Source: Clostridiaceae bacterium
Lineage (GTDB): Bacteria > Bacillota > Clostridia > Saccharofermentanales > Saccharofermentanaceae
Assembly: GCA_012729635.1 (NCBI GenBank)
Contig: JAAYCT010000033.1
Span: 97,784 to 161,783 of the forward strand
Length of the DNA: 64,000 nucleotides
Reading direction: 5' to 3'
Both the position numbers and the translations under genes were made by a program. Below, piece after piece: positions 18,867-27,841 of the stretch (position 1 is the first letter of the stretch; every line of letters begins with the position of its first letter). Under the pieces are notes generated by a model, which did not search any database, had not been told where the DNA came from, and saw only the letters and a list, made by a program, of their open reading frames with translations.

Positions 18867-20126
18867 ATGAATTTATCTGATTATGAAATAAAGGATATCA
18901 AACTGGCTTCGAACGGTCACAAGAAAATTGCATGGGCGAAAAGGAATATGCCTGTACTTCAAACGATCGAAAAGGAGTTGGTTATCGAAAAACCGTTTAC
19001 AGGATTACGGATCGCCATCAGCGTTCATGTTGAGGCGAAAACCGCTTGTCTTGCGAAAACCTTGCGTTCGGGCGGAGCGGATGTGTATCTGACCGGTTGT
19101 AACCCCCTTTCTACGCAGGATGATGTTGCGGCGGCTTTGGCGGAAGATGGGATACACGTGTACTGCATTCACGGTGCCGATGAAAAGACGTATCTCCGCC
19201 ATCTTGCAATGGCACTGTCTTGTCATCCGGATATCATTATAGATGACGGTGGGGATTTTACCATGCTGCTTCATTCGACGAATAAAAATCTTGCCGATCG
19301 GTTGATCGGTTGTTTGGAAGAAACGACCACCGGAGTTCATCGTCTGAAGATTCTTGATCGCGAGAAACGTCTTGCATTTCCGGCAATATCGGTAAATGAT
19401 GCGCGATGCAAACACCTTTTTGATAACCGATACGGAACCGGGCAATCTGTCTGGACCGCCATTATGACAACAACCAATCTCTTGGTATCCGGTAAAAATG
19501 TCGTCGTCGCCGGATTCGGCATGTGCGGAAAAGGGGTGGCGATGAGAGCCAAAGGACTCGGAGCAAGAGTAATCATTACCGAAATCGATCCGGTAAAGGC
19601 ATGCGAAGCCTTGATGGAAGGATACGAAGTCATGACAATGAACGAAGCGGCTGCCATCGGAGATTTTTTTGTTACGGTAACCGGATGCAAGGATGTTATT
19701 TGCCAAAGGCATTTCGAAAAAATGAAGGACGGCGCGATTTGTTGCAACGCAGGGCATTTTGATGTGGAAGTCAACCTGGATGAATTGTCGGCATACTCAG
19801 TCCGTCATTCCTTTCTTCGTGACGGAATTGAAGGGTATGTAACGAAGGACGGGAGAACAATCAGTATTCTTGCCGAGGGTCGGCTGGTCAACCTGGCTTC
19901 CGGTGACGGACACCCCGCAGAAATTATGGACATGAGTTTTTCACTTCAGACACTTGCCGCGCGTTATTTGGCTATAAACGGAAAAGATTTGGAAGTCAAA
20001 TTATATGATATACCGGAAGAGATTGACGAAAAAGTCGCTCGACTTCTTCTTTCCCACAAAAAAAAGAATGTAGACACACTGACCGAAGATCAATATACGT
20101 ACTTATACTCGTGGGACTTATCGTGA
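18867..20126 (+). CDS. ahcY: S-adenosylhomocysteinase
   Basis: Reversible hydrolysis of S-adenosylhomocysteine to homocysteine and adenosine, relieving inhibition of methyltransferases. 419 residues, the short bacterial/archaeal form. The substrate domain has a DDGGD segment in IIIDDGGDFTMLL. The NAD-binding Rossmann motif is VVVAGFGMCGKGVA, and CNAGHFDVEV follows. ATG 18867 follows GGAAGGTG. The downstream deaminase begins directly at the next base after the stop (TGA then ATG), so the two are coupled. Confidence 0.96.
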   Translation: MNLSDYEIKDIKLASNGHKKIAWAKRNMPVLQTIEKELVIEKPFTGLRIAISVHVEAKTACLAKTLRSGGADVYLTGCNPLSTQDDVAAALAEDGIHVYCIHGADEKTYLRHLAMALSCHPDIIIDDGGDFTMLLHSTNKNLADRLIGCLEETTTGVHRLKILDREKRLAFPAISVNDARCKHLFDNRYGTGQSVWTAIMTTTNLLVSGKNVVVAGFGMCGKGVAMRAKGLGARVIITEIDPVKACEALMEGYEVMTMNEAAAIGDFFVTVTGCKDVICQRHFEKMKDGAICCNAGHFDVEVNLDELSAYSVRHSFLRDGIEGYVTKDGRTISILAEGRLVNLASGDGHPAEIMDMSFSLQTLAARYLAINGKDLEVKLYDIPEEIDEKVARLLLSHKKKNVDTLTEDQYTYLYSWDLS

Positions 20127-21512
20127 ATGAATATGAAGAATTCGGTTTTATATAAAAATATCACCGTAGTGACGCCGACGGAAGACGGCCGGGTCGAGTG
20201 TATTCCGGACTGTTTCGTATCGGTCGGAAACGGAATAATTCTTTATATCGGAAAAGATATCTCGACTGCAAGAAATGTGTTTTCACCGATCTGTAATTGG
20301 AATAATTCCGAAGATAAACCGGGAACGGCGAGTAATGTATCTTTGAATCAATCCTATGAGGAGTATTCCGGTGCGGATCGGATCATGTTACCGACGTTTG
20401 CGAACGGCCATTCCCATTTACCGATGACCCTCCTAAAGAACTCCGCGGATGATTTAAATTTGAATGAATGGCTCTTTGATGTTATCCTGCCGAGAGAAAA
20501 AAACCTTCGGCAATCGGATATATACTACGGAAGTCTTCTCGGAATGGCAGAGATGATTGACAGCGGAACCGGTTGCACGGCGGATATGTATTTTATGCCC
20601 GAGGAAACAGCTCGAGCCGCTTTGGAGAGTGGGTTTCGTATCAATTTGTGCCACGAAGGGAAATACCAGGATAACGACAAATGGTTCGCAGATGATTCCT
20701 CTCTTCTGGCCTTTAAAAACAAATATCACCATGCAGGTGAGGGACTGCTAAAGATTTCACTGATGGTTCACTCCGTATACCTTTACCCGGAGTATTTATA
20801 CGAACTGCTTGCAGTTGAAGCGAAACGTGCGGGAGTCTCGGTTCTTGTTCATTTAAGCGAGACCATAACGGAAAATCAAAACTGCATAATGAAATACGGA
20901 AAAACACCTGCAGAAGCACTTCGGGACTTCGGATTATTCGATTGTCCTTGCATTGCCGCACACGGTGTCCATTTGTCCGAAACAGATATGGACATCCTTG
21001 CCGATAAGAAAGTAACCGTTGCGCATAATCCTTCAAGCAATCTTAAACTCGCATCCGGAGTTTGCGATGTTCGGTCTTTGCTTAATAAGGGCGTAAATGT
21101 TTGCATCGGTACGGATGGCAGTGCGAGCAACAATAATCTGGACATGTATATTGAAATGCGCTTTGCGTCCCTGGTTGCTAAGGAGAGGTTTTCCGACCCT
21201 GCCAACATGAACGCAAATACCACCTTATACCTGGCGACACGTGGAGGTTATACGGGAATGGGATTTACTAATTGCGGCCTGATTCGGCCGGGGATGAGCG
21301 CGGATCTGCAAATCGTCCGTTGTGACCTTCCGTCAATCTGGCCGGTCGGGAATCCGATATCCGCGTTGGTTTACAGCACACCTTCCTCGGCCGTAGAATC
21401 CGTAATGATTGCGGGTAAATTTGTAAAGTATCGAGGAGAATTAAAAACCATTGACTTTGAAAAAGTAAAATATGAGGTTTTTCAGGCGTCAAAAAGACTG
21501 ACATCCGAATAA
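20127..21512 (+). CDS. mtaD: 5-methylthioadenosine/S-adenosylhomocysteine deaminase-type amidohydrolase
   Basis: Metal-dependent amidohydrolase, 461 residues. The HxH metal pair is in NGHSHLPMTLLKN, later His in VHLSET and AAHGVHLSE, and the catalytic Asp is in GTDGSASNNNLDMY, a pattern of the MtaD/Atz-Trz subgroup. Expected to deaminate methylthioadenosine, SAH or adenosine to the inosyl form. It sits immediately after ahcY, so adenosine or SAH is the likely substrate in vivo. ATG 20127 lacks a strong ribosome site and relies on coupling; ATG 20133 is an alternative start. Confidence 0.9.
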   Translation: MNMKNSVLYKNITVVTPTEDGRVECIPDCFVSVGNGIILYIGKDISTARNVFSPICNWNNSEDKPGTASNVSLNQSYEEYSGADRIMLPTFANGHSHLPMTLLKNSADDLNLNEWLFDVILPREKNLRQSDIYYGSLLGMAEMIDSGTGCTADMYFMPEETARAALESGFRINLCHEGKYQDNDKWFADDSSLLAFKNKYHHAGEGLLKISLMVHSVYLYPEYLYELLAVEAKRAGVSVLVHLSETITENQNCIMKYGKTPAEALRDFGLFDCPCIAAHGVHLSETDMDILADKKVTVAHNPSSNLKLASGVCDVRSLLNKGVNVCIGTDGSASNNNLDMYIEMRFASLVAKERFSDPANMNANTTLYLATRGGYTGMGFTNCGLIRPGMSADLQIVRCDLPSIWPVGNPISALVYSTPSSAVESVMIAGKFVKYRGELKTIDFEKVKYEVFQASKRLTSE

Positions 21513-21532
21513 TGATCATACCTTTTTCGGTA

Positions 21533-21561
21533 TTGACATTGGAGAGGTATATTTGTATATT
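21533..21561 (+). promoter_or_regulatory. tRNA-Thr promoter
   Basis: TTGACA (21533-21538), 17-base spacer, TATATT (21556-21561): a near-consensus sigma-A promoter 25 bases before the tRNA. Confidence 0.75.
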
Positions 21562-21586
21562 TTAATGCATGTCCGGGCTATTTTTC

Positions 21587-21661
21587 GCCGATGTGGCTCA
21601 GCGGTAGAGCAATTCACTCGTAATGAATAGGTCGTGAGTTCGATTCTCACCATCGGCTCCA
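21587..21661 (+). tRNA. tRNA-Thr (anticodon CGT)
   Basis: Full cloverleaf: acceptor GCCGATG pairs with CATCGGC, D arm GCTC/GAGC, anticodon stem ATTCA/TGAAT with loop CTCGTAA (anticodon CGT, reads ACG), and T arm GTGAG-TTCGATT-CTCAC. The 3' CCA is encoded. Confidence 0.95.
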
Positions 21662-21664
21662 CGT

Positions 21665-21702
21665 AAACTGTACAGACGATTCGTCGCTTGTACAGTTTTT
21701 TT
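21665..21702 (+). terminator. Rho-independent terminator after tRNA-Thr
   Basis: Perfect 10-base stem AAACTGTACA (21665-21674) / TGTACAGTTT (21689-21698) followed by a T run. Confidence 0.85.
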
Positions 21703-21704
21703 AA

Positions 21705-21713
21705 TGCTATAAT
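21705..21713 (+). promoter_or_regulatory. Extended -10 promoter for the solute-binding lipoprotein
   Basis: TGCTATAAT directly abuts the tRNA-Thr terminator. No -35 at the right distance. The same nonamer precedes the GGDEF gene (26527-26535). Confidence 0.5.
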
Positions 21714-21759
21714 ATTTTTATTGTATTGGCTTTTGACGGAGGAGCGCGGAGGACGACGG

Positions 21760-23259
21760 GTGATTGCATTATTCGGCCCTTATCGTTATTCGAAAATCAG
21801 TTATGCTCGGAAGGATCGAGCATACATGCTTCTTTTCACAGCATTCCTATTTCTTTGTATGACCGTTCTCATCCCCGGATGCACACAAAAGCCGTCATTG
21901 TTTCCGGAAATTCCCGATGCGTCGGATTCTGCGATTGTTTCTTCTTTTCCGTCCGAGCCCGTGCCGTCCACAACTGAAAATGCACCGGAAATCATTCGAA
22001 TAGCGGCTCCTTTTTCCCAAGAAACCATGACGTTTCTGGTGCGACTTTATACGGCAAAAAAATATGAATCTCTCGGTATGGGGGTCACGGGACAAACGGT
22101 ATCACTGGATTATCTTTCCACCGTTCAGCCTGAATTTGCCGTGGAAGTGATTAACACATCATTAACCGGAGCTGATTATTCCTCAATTATGAATTGGAGT
22201 AAATCAGGAACCATTCCGGATATTATGTTGACGGATTCTATCGCAGAGCTGACGGACAGGGGTTTTGTATTGCCGATGGATCAATATCTGGCAAAAAACG
22301 ATCTGGTTTTACCTTCTCATGCCTACTACGACATGTTGACTCTTTTTGAGAAGTCCGGAAAGCGTTACGGCATCCCTTTTTCTGCTTCTGTGGCTGTCAT
22401 TTTTTATAATTCCGAAATACTAAACAAGACCGGTATCCCGGTTTCCTTTGAGCCGGACATGGAAGTGTTGATGGAGTATGCGTCTTTCATTCATCGATAT
22501 AATGAGGACCAATCAGATCCGGAGTCTGCCGTTTTTCCTTTCTTTTCCGCGTCCGAGCTATTCCCTTATCTCCCTTCGTCTTATGATTCGGATGCCAAGT
22601 ATTTTGCATTCGAAGAAGGGTATATCGACGTGGATTCGGATGCATTTATTAAGTCAATTGAGTATATTCGTAGTTTTGAATCCCATTCATTTATAGAGGG
22701 ATTGACGGCAGAGGAGATATCGGAATATTTTGGTGCACTGCATCCGATTATTGCAAAAAGAGTTGCTTTTTGGGCCGGTCGAAGTGATGAAGTATCACGA
22801 TGGGCGAATTATATGCCACATACGCTCGGGCTTGCGCCCATTCCGAACGATCTTGGTTTAGAAAGCGGACCTTTCGCCGTAACCGTGTACCCTTTATGTG
22901 TTTCCTCCGATACCCTTCATCCCGGTTACTCGGTCGATTTTGCGACTTTTATTTCCCTGGATGCGGATGCAATTTTATTACGACTACGGCTAGAAAATCA
23001 CGAGGGATTTATCCCCGTGATTAAATCGCCCGAGGTTTGGATGGCCACATTTGCTGAAGCAACATACTGCGGCCCCTTGGTCACGATTAAGGACAGCATG
23101 GATTGGGCGTATTATACGCCGATCGGATCCAACCCGACTTTCCTTACCGAAACAGAAATGTTTCTCGGGGAGTACGGAGATCTATTGTTTTTTGAGAACA
23201 CAAATATCGACGAGATATTGGAATCGTATCGGGAAAATCGTGATATTTACGGAGGATGA
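21760..23259 (+). CDS. Extracellular solute-binding lipoprotein (ABC transporter type 1 family)
   Basis: 499 residues from GTG 21760, which follows GGAGG by 7 bases; the earlier in-frame TTG at 21688 lies inside the tRNA terminator. A lipoprotein signal ends in the lipobox LIPGC, preceded by an unusual 20-residue basic N-region, and then a Ser/Pro-rich tether. The mature part looks like a family 1 (sugar/oligosaccharide) binding protein: SGTIPDIMLTDS, then KRYGIPFSASVAVIFYNSEI and later MATFAEATYCG. No permease or ATPase genes adjoin it, so it is an orphan receptor that may share a transporter encoded elsewhere. Confidence 0.8.
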   Translation: MIALFGPYRYSKISYARKDRAYMLLFTAFLFLCMTVLIPGCTQKPSLFPEIPDASDSAIVSSFPSEPVPSTTENAPEIIRIAAPFSQETMTFLVRLYTAKKYESLGMGVTGQTVSLDYLSTVQPEFAVEVINTSLTGADYSSIMNWSKSGTIPDIMLTDSIAELTDRGFVLPMDQYLAKNDLVLPSHAYYDMLTLFEKSGKRYGIPFSASVAVIFYNSEILNKTGIPVSFEPDMEVLMEYASFIHRYNEDQSDPESAVFPFFSASELFPYLPSSYDSDAKYFAFEEGYIDVDSDAFIKSIEYIRSFESHSFIEGLTAEEISEYFGALHPIIAKRVAFWAGRSDEVSRWANYMPHTLGLAPIPNDLGLESGPFAVTVYPLCVSSDTLHPGYSVDFATFISLDADAILLRLRLENHEGFIPVIKSPEVWMATFAEATYCGPLVTIKDSMDWAYYTPIGSNPTFLTETEMFLGEYGDLLFFENTNIDEILESYRENRDIYGG

Positions 23260-23271
23260 GGGGGAACGTTT

Positions 23272-24387
23272 ATGCCTGAAGTCACGTTGACTCCGGTTCG
23301 GATTAACGACTCATCAAGATTGAAAGAACATATCTTTCCGGAGATGAAGCCGGGAGATATCGCGGCGTTTATTCGTTCCTCAATCTCCGATCCTTCCGTC
23401 CGGCTTTACATGGCAACTTCTTCCGACGCTTCCGATAATCAGGTTTGCGGACTAGTAGGCTTATACGGGATTCAACAAATCCATAACAATGCTTGGGTGT
23501 ATTGTAGATTTTCGGATATTCTTGGTGACCTTACGGACCATGTAAAAGAGATAAAAAGAAAAATGATAGATACGGTTCTTCGAATCGCGTTTTTCTCCAT
23601 GCACCTTCATAAGGTAAGTTGGAATATCGCGATATCGGACTTTGTCTCGGGAGATACGGCAGAAGTTTGCGGAATGAGACAGGAAGCAATTTTGGAGGAA
23701 GCACTTTGTGTGGATAATGTTTACGTGGATGCCGGAATGTTCTCATTGCTCGCTTCGGAGTATCCGGATTATTCTGTTGCTTTTGTCTGTTTTCCGAAGG
23801 GGTTCATTGCAGTCCGGGGAAGTTCTGAGTTTGTTGAGGGTGTGCGATTTTATTCGTTCGGAGAAGTGATTGAAGATCCTTTTGATCGAACCGTTGCGAT
23901 TCGAACCGGTGTTGCGGATACATCAGGCGCAATCCGAACGGTTGCAGATAACGATTACCGAGACACAAAACCCGCTTTGCCGAGTGAAGTCGCCAAAGCC
24001 GCAAGGGAAATTTCCGAGTACCTGAAAAAGGCGAGAACCAAATTCAGTGTTAATGTTCGTTTTTCTCACGGAAGCGATTTTCAACGACATGTTTGGGAAG
24101 AAATCCGGAAGATTCCGTATGGAGTAACGGTCAGTTACGAGGACATCGCAATGGCATTAACGGGGAATGATCGAGTTGCCGCAAGAAACCTGACTCGGGC
24201 TGTGGGGTCCGCTTGCTCCGATAATCCGATCCCGGTCGTTATTCCGTGTCATCGAGTGATCGGAAAAGATGGAAAATTAGTCGGCTTTTCAAGTGGCGTG
24301 GAAATAAAGGAATTTTTAATTGAACACGAGATTTTCGGCTACTTTGGTAAAAAAATACCGGAACGGAGATGCCATGAAGACAAATAG
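23272..24387 (+). CDS. GNAT-like domain fused to methylated-DNA-cysteine S-methyltransferase
   Basis: 371 residues with two parts. Residues about 1-165 resemble a GNAT N-acetyltransferase: CGLVGLYGI strand, then VLRIAFFSMHLHKVSW and MRQEAILEEALCVDNVYVDAGMFSLL, like the RimJ/RimL group. Residues about 265-365 are a full O6-alkylguanine-DNA alkyltransferase: FQRHVWEEIRKIPYG, then RAVGSACSDNPIPVVIPCHR with the acceptor Cys in PCHR, and VGFSSGVEIKEFLI. The alkyltransferase repairs O6-alkylguanine by self-alkylation. The role of the GNAT part is unknown and its acetyl-CoA loop is not well conserved. ATG 23272 follows a GAGGGGG ribosome site. The 3' end overlaps the flavin reductase gene by 14 bases. 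Confidence 0.85.
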   Translation: MPEVTLTPVRINDSSRLKEHIFPEMKPGDIAAFIRSSISDPSVRLYMATSSDASDNQVCGLVGLYGIQQIHNNAWVYCRFSDILGDLTDHVKEIKRKMIDTVLRIAFFSMHLHKVSWNIAISDFVSGDTAEVCGMRQEAILEEALCVDNVYVDAGMFSLLASEYPDYSVAFVCFPKGFIAVRGSSEFVEGVRFYSFGEVIEDPFDRTVAIRTGVADTSGAIRTVADNDYRDTKPALPSEVAKAAREISEYLKKARTKFSVNVRFSHGSDFQRHVWEEIRKIPYGVTVSYEDIAMALTGNDRVAARNLTRAVGSACSDNPIPVVIPCHRVIGKDGKLVGFSSGVEIKEFLIEHEIFGYFGKKIPERRCHEDK

Positions 24388-25063
24388 TGAAACCCCCGAT
24401 CGGATTGATTTTCCTCCCTCTGTTATGTTGTATCCTCTTCCTGTCGTAATGGTTTCGTGTGCGGGAAATCAATCCGATTATGAAGAAGACCGAGCGAACA
24501 TAGTCACGGTTGCATGGGCGGGAACGGTTTGCTCGGATCCTCCGATGATTTCGATTTCACTAAGAAAATCAAGACACTCACATCGATTGATATCGGACAC
24601 GAAAGAATTGGTCGTTAATCTTGTCAGTCAGTCACTGGTTCATTCCTGCGACTATTGCGGAGTGCGATCCGGTCAAACGGAGGATAAGTTCGCATCCTGC
24701 CATTTGACGGCTGTTCCGGCATCCGGACTTAAACATGCTCCGGCCATCCTGGAGGCTCCGATTTATTTATCGTGTATCGTCGAAAAGACGATTGAGCTTG
24801 GCTCTCATGATATGTTCATAGCAAGAATTATCTCTGTTTCCGTTGATCAGAGGATCGTCGGAGCCGACGGGAAAATCCGTATAGACAACGCTGACTTGGT
24901 TACGTATGTTCACGGAGACTATTATTCCATAGGGAAGATGCTCGGATTTTTCGGTTACTCGGTTGCGTCCGCGGACAAACTGAGGAAACGAATGAAGAAT
25001 GCAATCTTTGTAGCAAAAAGCACAACAAAGAAAATTTCCAAAAAGAAAAAACCGCGGAAGTGA
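24374..25063 (+). CDS. Flavin reductase-like FMN-binding protein
   Basis: 229 residues of the flavin reductase-like (DIM6/NtaB) family: YPLPVVMVSCAG, NIVTVAWAGTVCSDPPMISISL, RHSHRLISDTKELVVNL and GSHDMFIARIISVSVD. The family binds FMN; the electron donor and acceptor cannot be told. Start ATG 24374 follows CGGAG, overlapping the preceding gene; an in-frame ATG at 24320 lies deep inside it. The C-terminal tail is Lys-rich (TTKKISKKKKPRK). Confidence 0.87.
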   Translation: MKTNSETPDRIDFPPSVMLYPLPVVMVSCAGNQSDYEEDRANIVTVAWAGTVCSDPPMISISLRKSRHSHRLISDTKELVVNLVSQSLVHSCDYCGVRSGQTEDKFASCHLTAVPASGLKHAPAILEAPIYLSCIVEKTIELGSHDMFIARIISVSVDQRIVGADGKIRIDNADLVTYVHGDYYSIGKMLGFFGYSVASADKLRKRMKNAIFVAKSTTKKISKKKKPRK

Positions 25064-25076
25064 ATCCGCGGTTTTC
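25046..25076. terminator. Bidirectional terminator between the convergent flavin reductase and pfp genes
   Basis: AAAACCGCGG (25047-25056) pairs with CCGCGGTTTT (25066-25075). The A-tract and T-tract flank the stem on both sides, so it can act on either strand. Confidence 0.85.
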
Positions 25077-25093
25077 ATTCGGATAATCCCTAA

Positions 25094-26341
25094 TCACCTT
25101 ACCCAAACCTTTTTCAGGTGAGCAAAACGGGGCAACCCGTCCACGATTTGTTGTTGGGTCTCATTTTGAATGAGAGGGAGTGCATATTCGACAAAATCTT
25201 CGTTAACAAAATTACCTGCGGGATTGATCCACTCGCGCGGCACCTTCTTTTCGGTATTTGCTACATCATCAAGCGGAATCAATTGAATTTCGCATTTGTA
25301 CTCTTTCCCGGGTGCTCTTTCGAACCCGATCATGTAATCCGTTAACCCTTCAATTGCCTTTTTAACGGCGGTTTGACCGGCAAGGAATGATTCTTCGATG
25401 TCGGTTTGAGAGGCGCAGTGAGAAGCGCATCTTTGCATCAGAGAGAGTTCAATTCCGCGCACCTTGGCTCCGGTTGCTTTCTTTAGAATGTCGGCGAGCA
25501 CAAGAGCCGTTCCACCCAGTTGCTTGTGTCCGAAAGAATCAACCGCGACGTCATCACCGGCGACAAGTTCCGGAATAAAAAGCCCGTCCTTTGTTTGAAC
25601 CCCTTCCGAAACGGCAACAATAACCTTATGGTTTTTTTCGTAGATACGACGAACATCGTTAATCATTTCATCGATATCAAAAGGAACCTCGGGAAGATAA
25701 ATTAAATCCGGACCGCAACCCTTTTCGTTGGCCAGACGGGTCGCTGCGGTAAGCCAACCCGCATGACGTCCCATTACCTCTATAACACAAATCATGCCGG
25801 TATCATATACCCTTGCGTCCAGGTACACTTCCATTGTTGTAGTCGCGATATATTTCGCTGCGGAAGCAAATCCGGGACAATGATCGGTTCCGTAAAGATC
25901 GTTATCGATTGTCTTCGGAACACCCATGACTCTACATTCATAACCGGATTTCTGAAGGTATTTAGAAATCTTATTACATGTGTCCATGGAGTCGTTTCCT
26001 CCGTTATAAAGGAAATAGCGAATGTTATATTTCCTGAAAACCTCGAGTAAACGCTTGTAATCCGAATCGTCCTTGTTGACATCGGCAAGTTTATACCTGC
26101 AAGAGCCCAGGCTGGAGGAAGGGGTATACTTGAGCATCTCCAGTTCCTCGGTATCTTCTTGACCGATATCGTAGAACCGCTCGTTCAGAATACCGACAAT
26201 ACCGTTTGCGGCACCGTATACTTTTTCGATTACTTCTTTGTTCTTCAGTGCTTCGATAAAAACACCGGCTGCGGATGCATTGATTACGGAAGTCGGTCCT
26301 CCGGATTGTCCGAACATTAAATTGCCCTTAATGGTAGTCAT
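25094..26341 (-). CDS. pfp: Diphosphate-dependent 6-phosphofructokinase
   Basis: Phosphorylates fructose 6-phosphate in glycolysis, probably using pyrophosphate. 415 residues from the ATG whose first base is 26341, behind AAAGGAGG; an upstream in-frame ATG (26368) lacks support. FGQSGGPTSVINAS begins the fold. NGGNDSMDT and VPKTIDNDL carry the Asp and Lys positions (D in GGND, K in PKTIDND) that mark PPi rather than ATP use, and EVMGRHAGWL follows. It is the only protein-coding gene here on the - strand. PPi-PFK is common in fermentative Clostridia, where it conserves energy. Confidence 0.93.
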   Translation of the reverse strand: MTTIKGNLMFGQSGGPTSVINASAAGVFIEALKNKEVIEKVYGAANGIVGILNERFYDIGQEDTEELEMLKYTPSSSLGSCRYKLADVNKDDSDYKRLLEVFRKYNIRYFLYNGGNDSMDTCNKISKYLQKSGYECRVMGVPKTIDNDLYGTDHCPGFASAAKYIATTTMEVYLDARVYDTGMICVIEVMGRHAGWLTAATRLANEKGCGPDLIYLPEVPFDIDEMINDVRRIYEKNHKVIVAVSEGVQTKDGLFIPELVAGDDVAVDSFGHKQLGGTALVLADILKKATGAKVRGIELSLMQRCASHCASQTDIEESFLAGQTAVKKAIEGLTDYMIGFERAPGKEYKCEIQLIPLDDVANTEKKVPREWINPAGNFVNEDFVEYALPLIQNETQQQIVDGLPRFAHLKKVWVR

Positions 26342-26408
26342 GAAAATTCCTCCTTTTTGGATCATCATTCGATATTGTCTCCGAAATGGATATCATATCG
26401 GAATAAAT

Positions 26409-26437
26409 ATGATATAACGACATAACTGCCGGTTCAA
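26409..26437 (-). promoter_or_regulatory. pfp promoter
   Basis: On the - strand: TTGAAC (26437-26432), 17-base spacer, TATCAT (26414-26409), about 70 bases before the pfp start. Confidence 0.65.
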
Positions 26438-26526
26438 GTGTATATATTATCATCATTGAGTTTGATTCTGCAAAAAAATATAACGTAATCATTTACATAT
26501 TATTTTATATTCATCAAAAGTTGGAG

Positions 26527-26535
26527 TGCTATAAT
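26527..26535 (+). promoter_or_regulatory. Extended -10 promoter for the GGDEF gene
   Basis: TGCTATAAT with no clear -35, about 70 bases before the diguanylate cyclase gene. The divergent pfp promoter lies about 90 bases away; the stretch between is AT-rich without a further recognisable motif. Confidence 0.5.
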
Positions 26536-26604
26536 CTTTCTAAAGACGATATTCCGATTCATCGAACCGAATGGTGTCGTACTAAATCGTTTGTATAGGT
26601 GAGA

Positions 26605-27786
26605 ATGAAGAAAAAACTGGGTAGCCTGTTTGATAAAATACAATCCCTCGGAACATGGGAGTTCATGTGGCATGTTGCGAGATATTTATTTGCTTTTGTT
26701 TTAGTGTTCTCATTATTTACGGGACTGTTGATCTATTTCGCGGTTTGTATCGGTATGGGCTACACTCCGTTTTCCTCTTGGGGGGAGCTCAATAACATGC
26801 ACGTCAAGTTTGTCATATCGCTCGGGATCGGAATCGTGATATTCTCCGTTTTGCTGACCATTATGCTGATCGAGATATACGAGCGCGTCATCTATGATCC
26901 GGTCAAAAAGTTGTTGTCTGATCTGGAACTGAAAATCAAACAAAAAGAATCGACCGTTGATTCAATGGCTTATTACAAAACCGATGATATTAAAATATCC
27001 GACTTAAACAGTTTGGACGAGTCCTGGATCGATCGGGTTAAGAATTATATGCAAATGGCCTCCACCGAGGTGTATGTGGACGAGTTGACGGGTTGTCTGA
27101 ATCGAAAGTATCTTTCATCCATACTGACCGAAATACTGAGCACGCAGATGCTTTGCTCATTACCGGAGAAAAAATTACCGAAGACCAATGCCACCGTTTG
27201 TTACGGATTGTTTTTGATTGATATTGATTTTTTCAAGTCGATAAATGACGAATATGGGCATGCGGTAGGGGATCTGGTGCTAAAACAGGTGGGAGCGACC
27301 CTTCGCGGCGTCGTGGGCGCCGGGGGTGCTGTGATTCGAAACGGAGGCGAGGAATTTCTGATTGTTGCATCGCATCAATTCCCGTTTGATTATTCTGAAT
27401 ACGCGGAATTAATCCGGAAAAGTTTCAGCGATAGCATTCATGTGCCCGGAGATATAGCTCATCCGGGGCATCGCGTTACATGCAGTATCGGATATACTCC
27501 TTATCCGCTTTTCGACAGCATGAGCTCTACCGTTAACCTTCAGGAGCATGTCGATTTGGCTGATCAGGCGATGTATTTGGCAAAAGGCGGCGGTCGTAAC
27601 ACCTGGCGCGGAGTCGATCCGGTTTTTGATCCGGAAAATTCCGATGAGCATGAGTCATCATTAGCTTCTATAGATTACGGATTAAAAAAAGGATATTACA
27701 AAATAACAAAACCGGACGAAAAGGTTTTGTTTGAGGGGGTATACAGACCCGGGAATTATTTTGCGCGTAATAATGATTTGCGGTAA
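26605..27786 (+). CDS. Membrane-bound diguanylate cyclase (GGDEF)
   Basis: 393 residues. Two transmembrane helices (about residues 24-50 and 68-92) border a short external loop with no large sensor domain. A coiled-coil-like linker (DLELKIKQKESTVDSM) leads to a GGDEF domain: DELTGCLNRKYL, FLIDIDFFKSINDEYGHAVGD, and the intact active-site motif GGEEF in RNGGEEFLIV. No RxxD inhibitory I-site precedes it. Expected product: c-di-GMP. The C-terminal 55 residues (after GGGRNTWRGVDP) are an unexplained extension. Start is ATG 26605; GTG 26599 is equally possible, as both have weak ribosome sites. Confidence 0.88.
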   Translation: MKKKLGSLFDKIQSLGTWEFMWHVARYLFAFVLVFSLFTGLLIYFAVCIGMGYTPFSSWGELNNMHVKFVISLGIGIVIFSVLLTIMLIEIYERVIYDPVKKLLSDLELKIKQKESTVDSMAYYKTDDIKISDLNSLDESWIDRVKNYMQMASTEVYVDELTGCLNRKYLSSILTEILSTQMLCSLPEKKLPKTNATVCYGLFLIDIDFFKSINDEYGHAVGDLVLKQVGATLRGVVGAGGAVIRNGGEEFLIVASHQFPFDYSEYAELIRKSFSDSIHVPGDIAHPGHRVTCSIGYTPYPLFDSMSSTVNLQEHVDLADQAMYLAKGGGRNTWRGVDPVFDPENSDEHESSLASIDYGLKKGYYKITKPDEKVLFEGVYRPGNYFARNNDLR

Positions 27787-27841
27787 GGCGATTTTCATGA
27801 TCCGCTCCGATTGAGCTATGTATTTGTTAGAGGTTGCGGTG

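Noticed and set aside
19005..19757. 250-codon - strand frame within ahcY
   Set aside because: Antisense shadow of S-adenosylhomocysteinase, with no motif or start signal.
21688..21759. TTG start at 21688 for the solute-binding protein
   Set aside because: It lies within the tRNA-Thr terminator and upstream of the promoter -10; GTG 21760 has a proper ribosome site.
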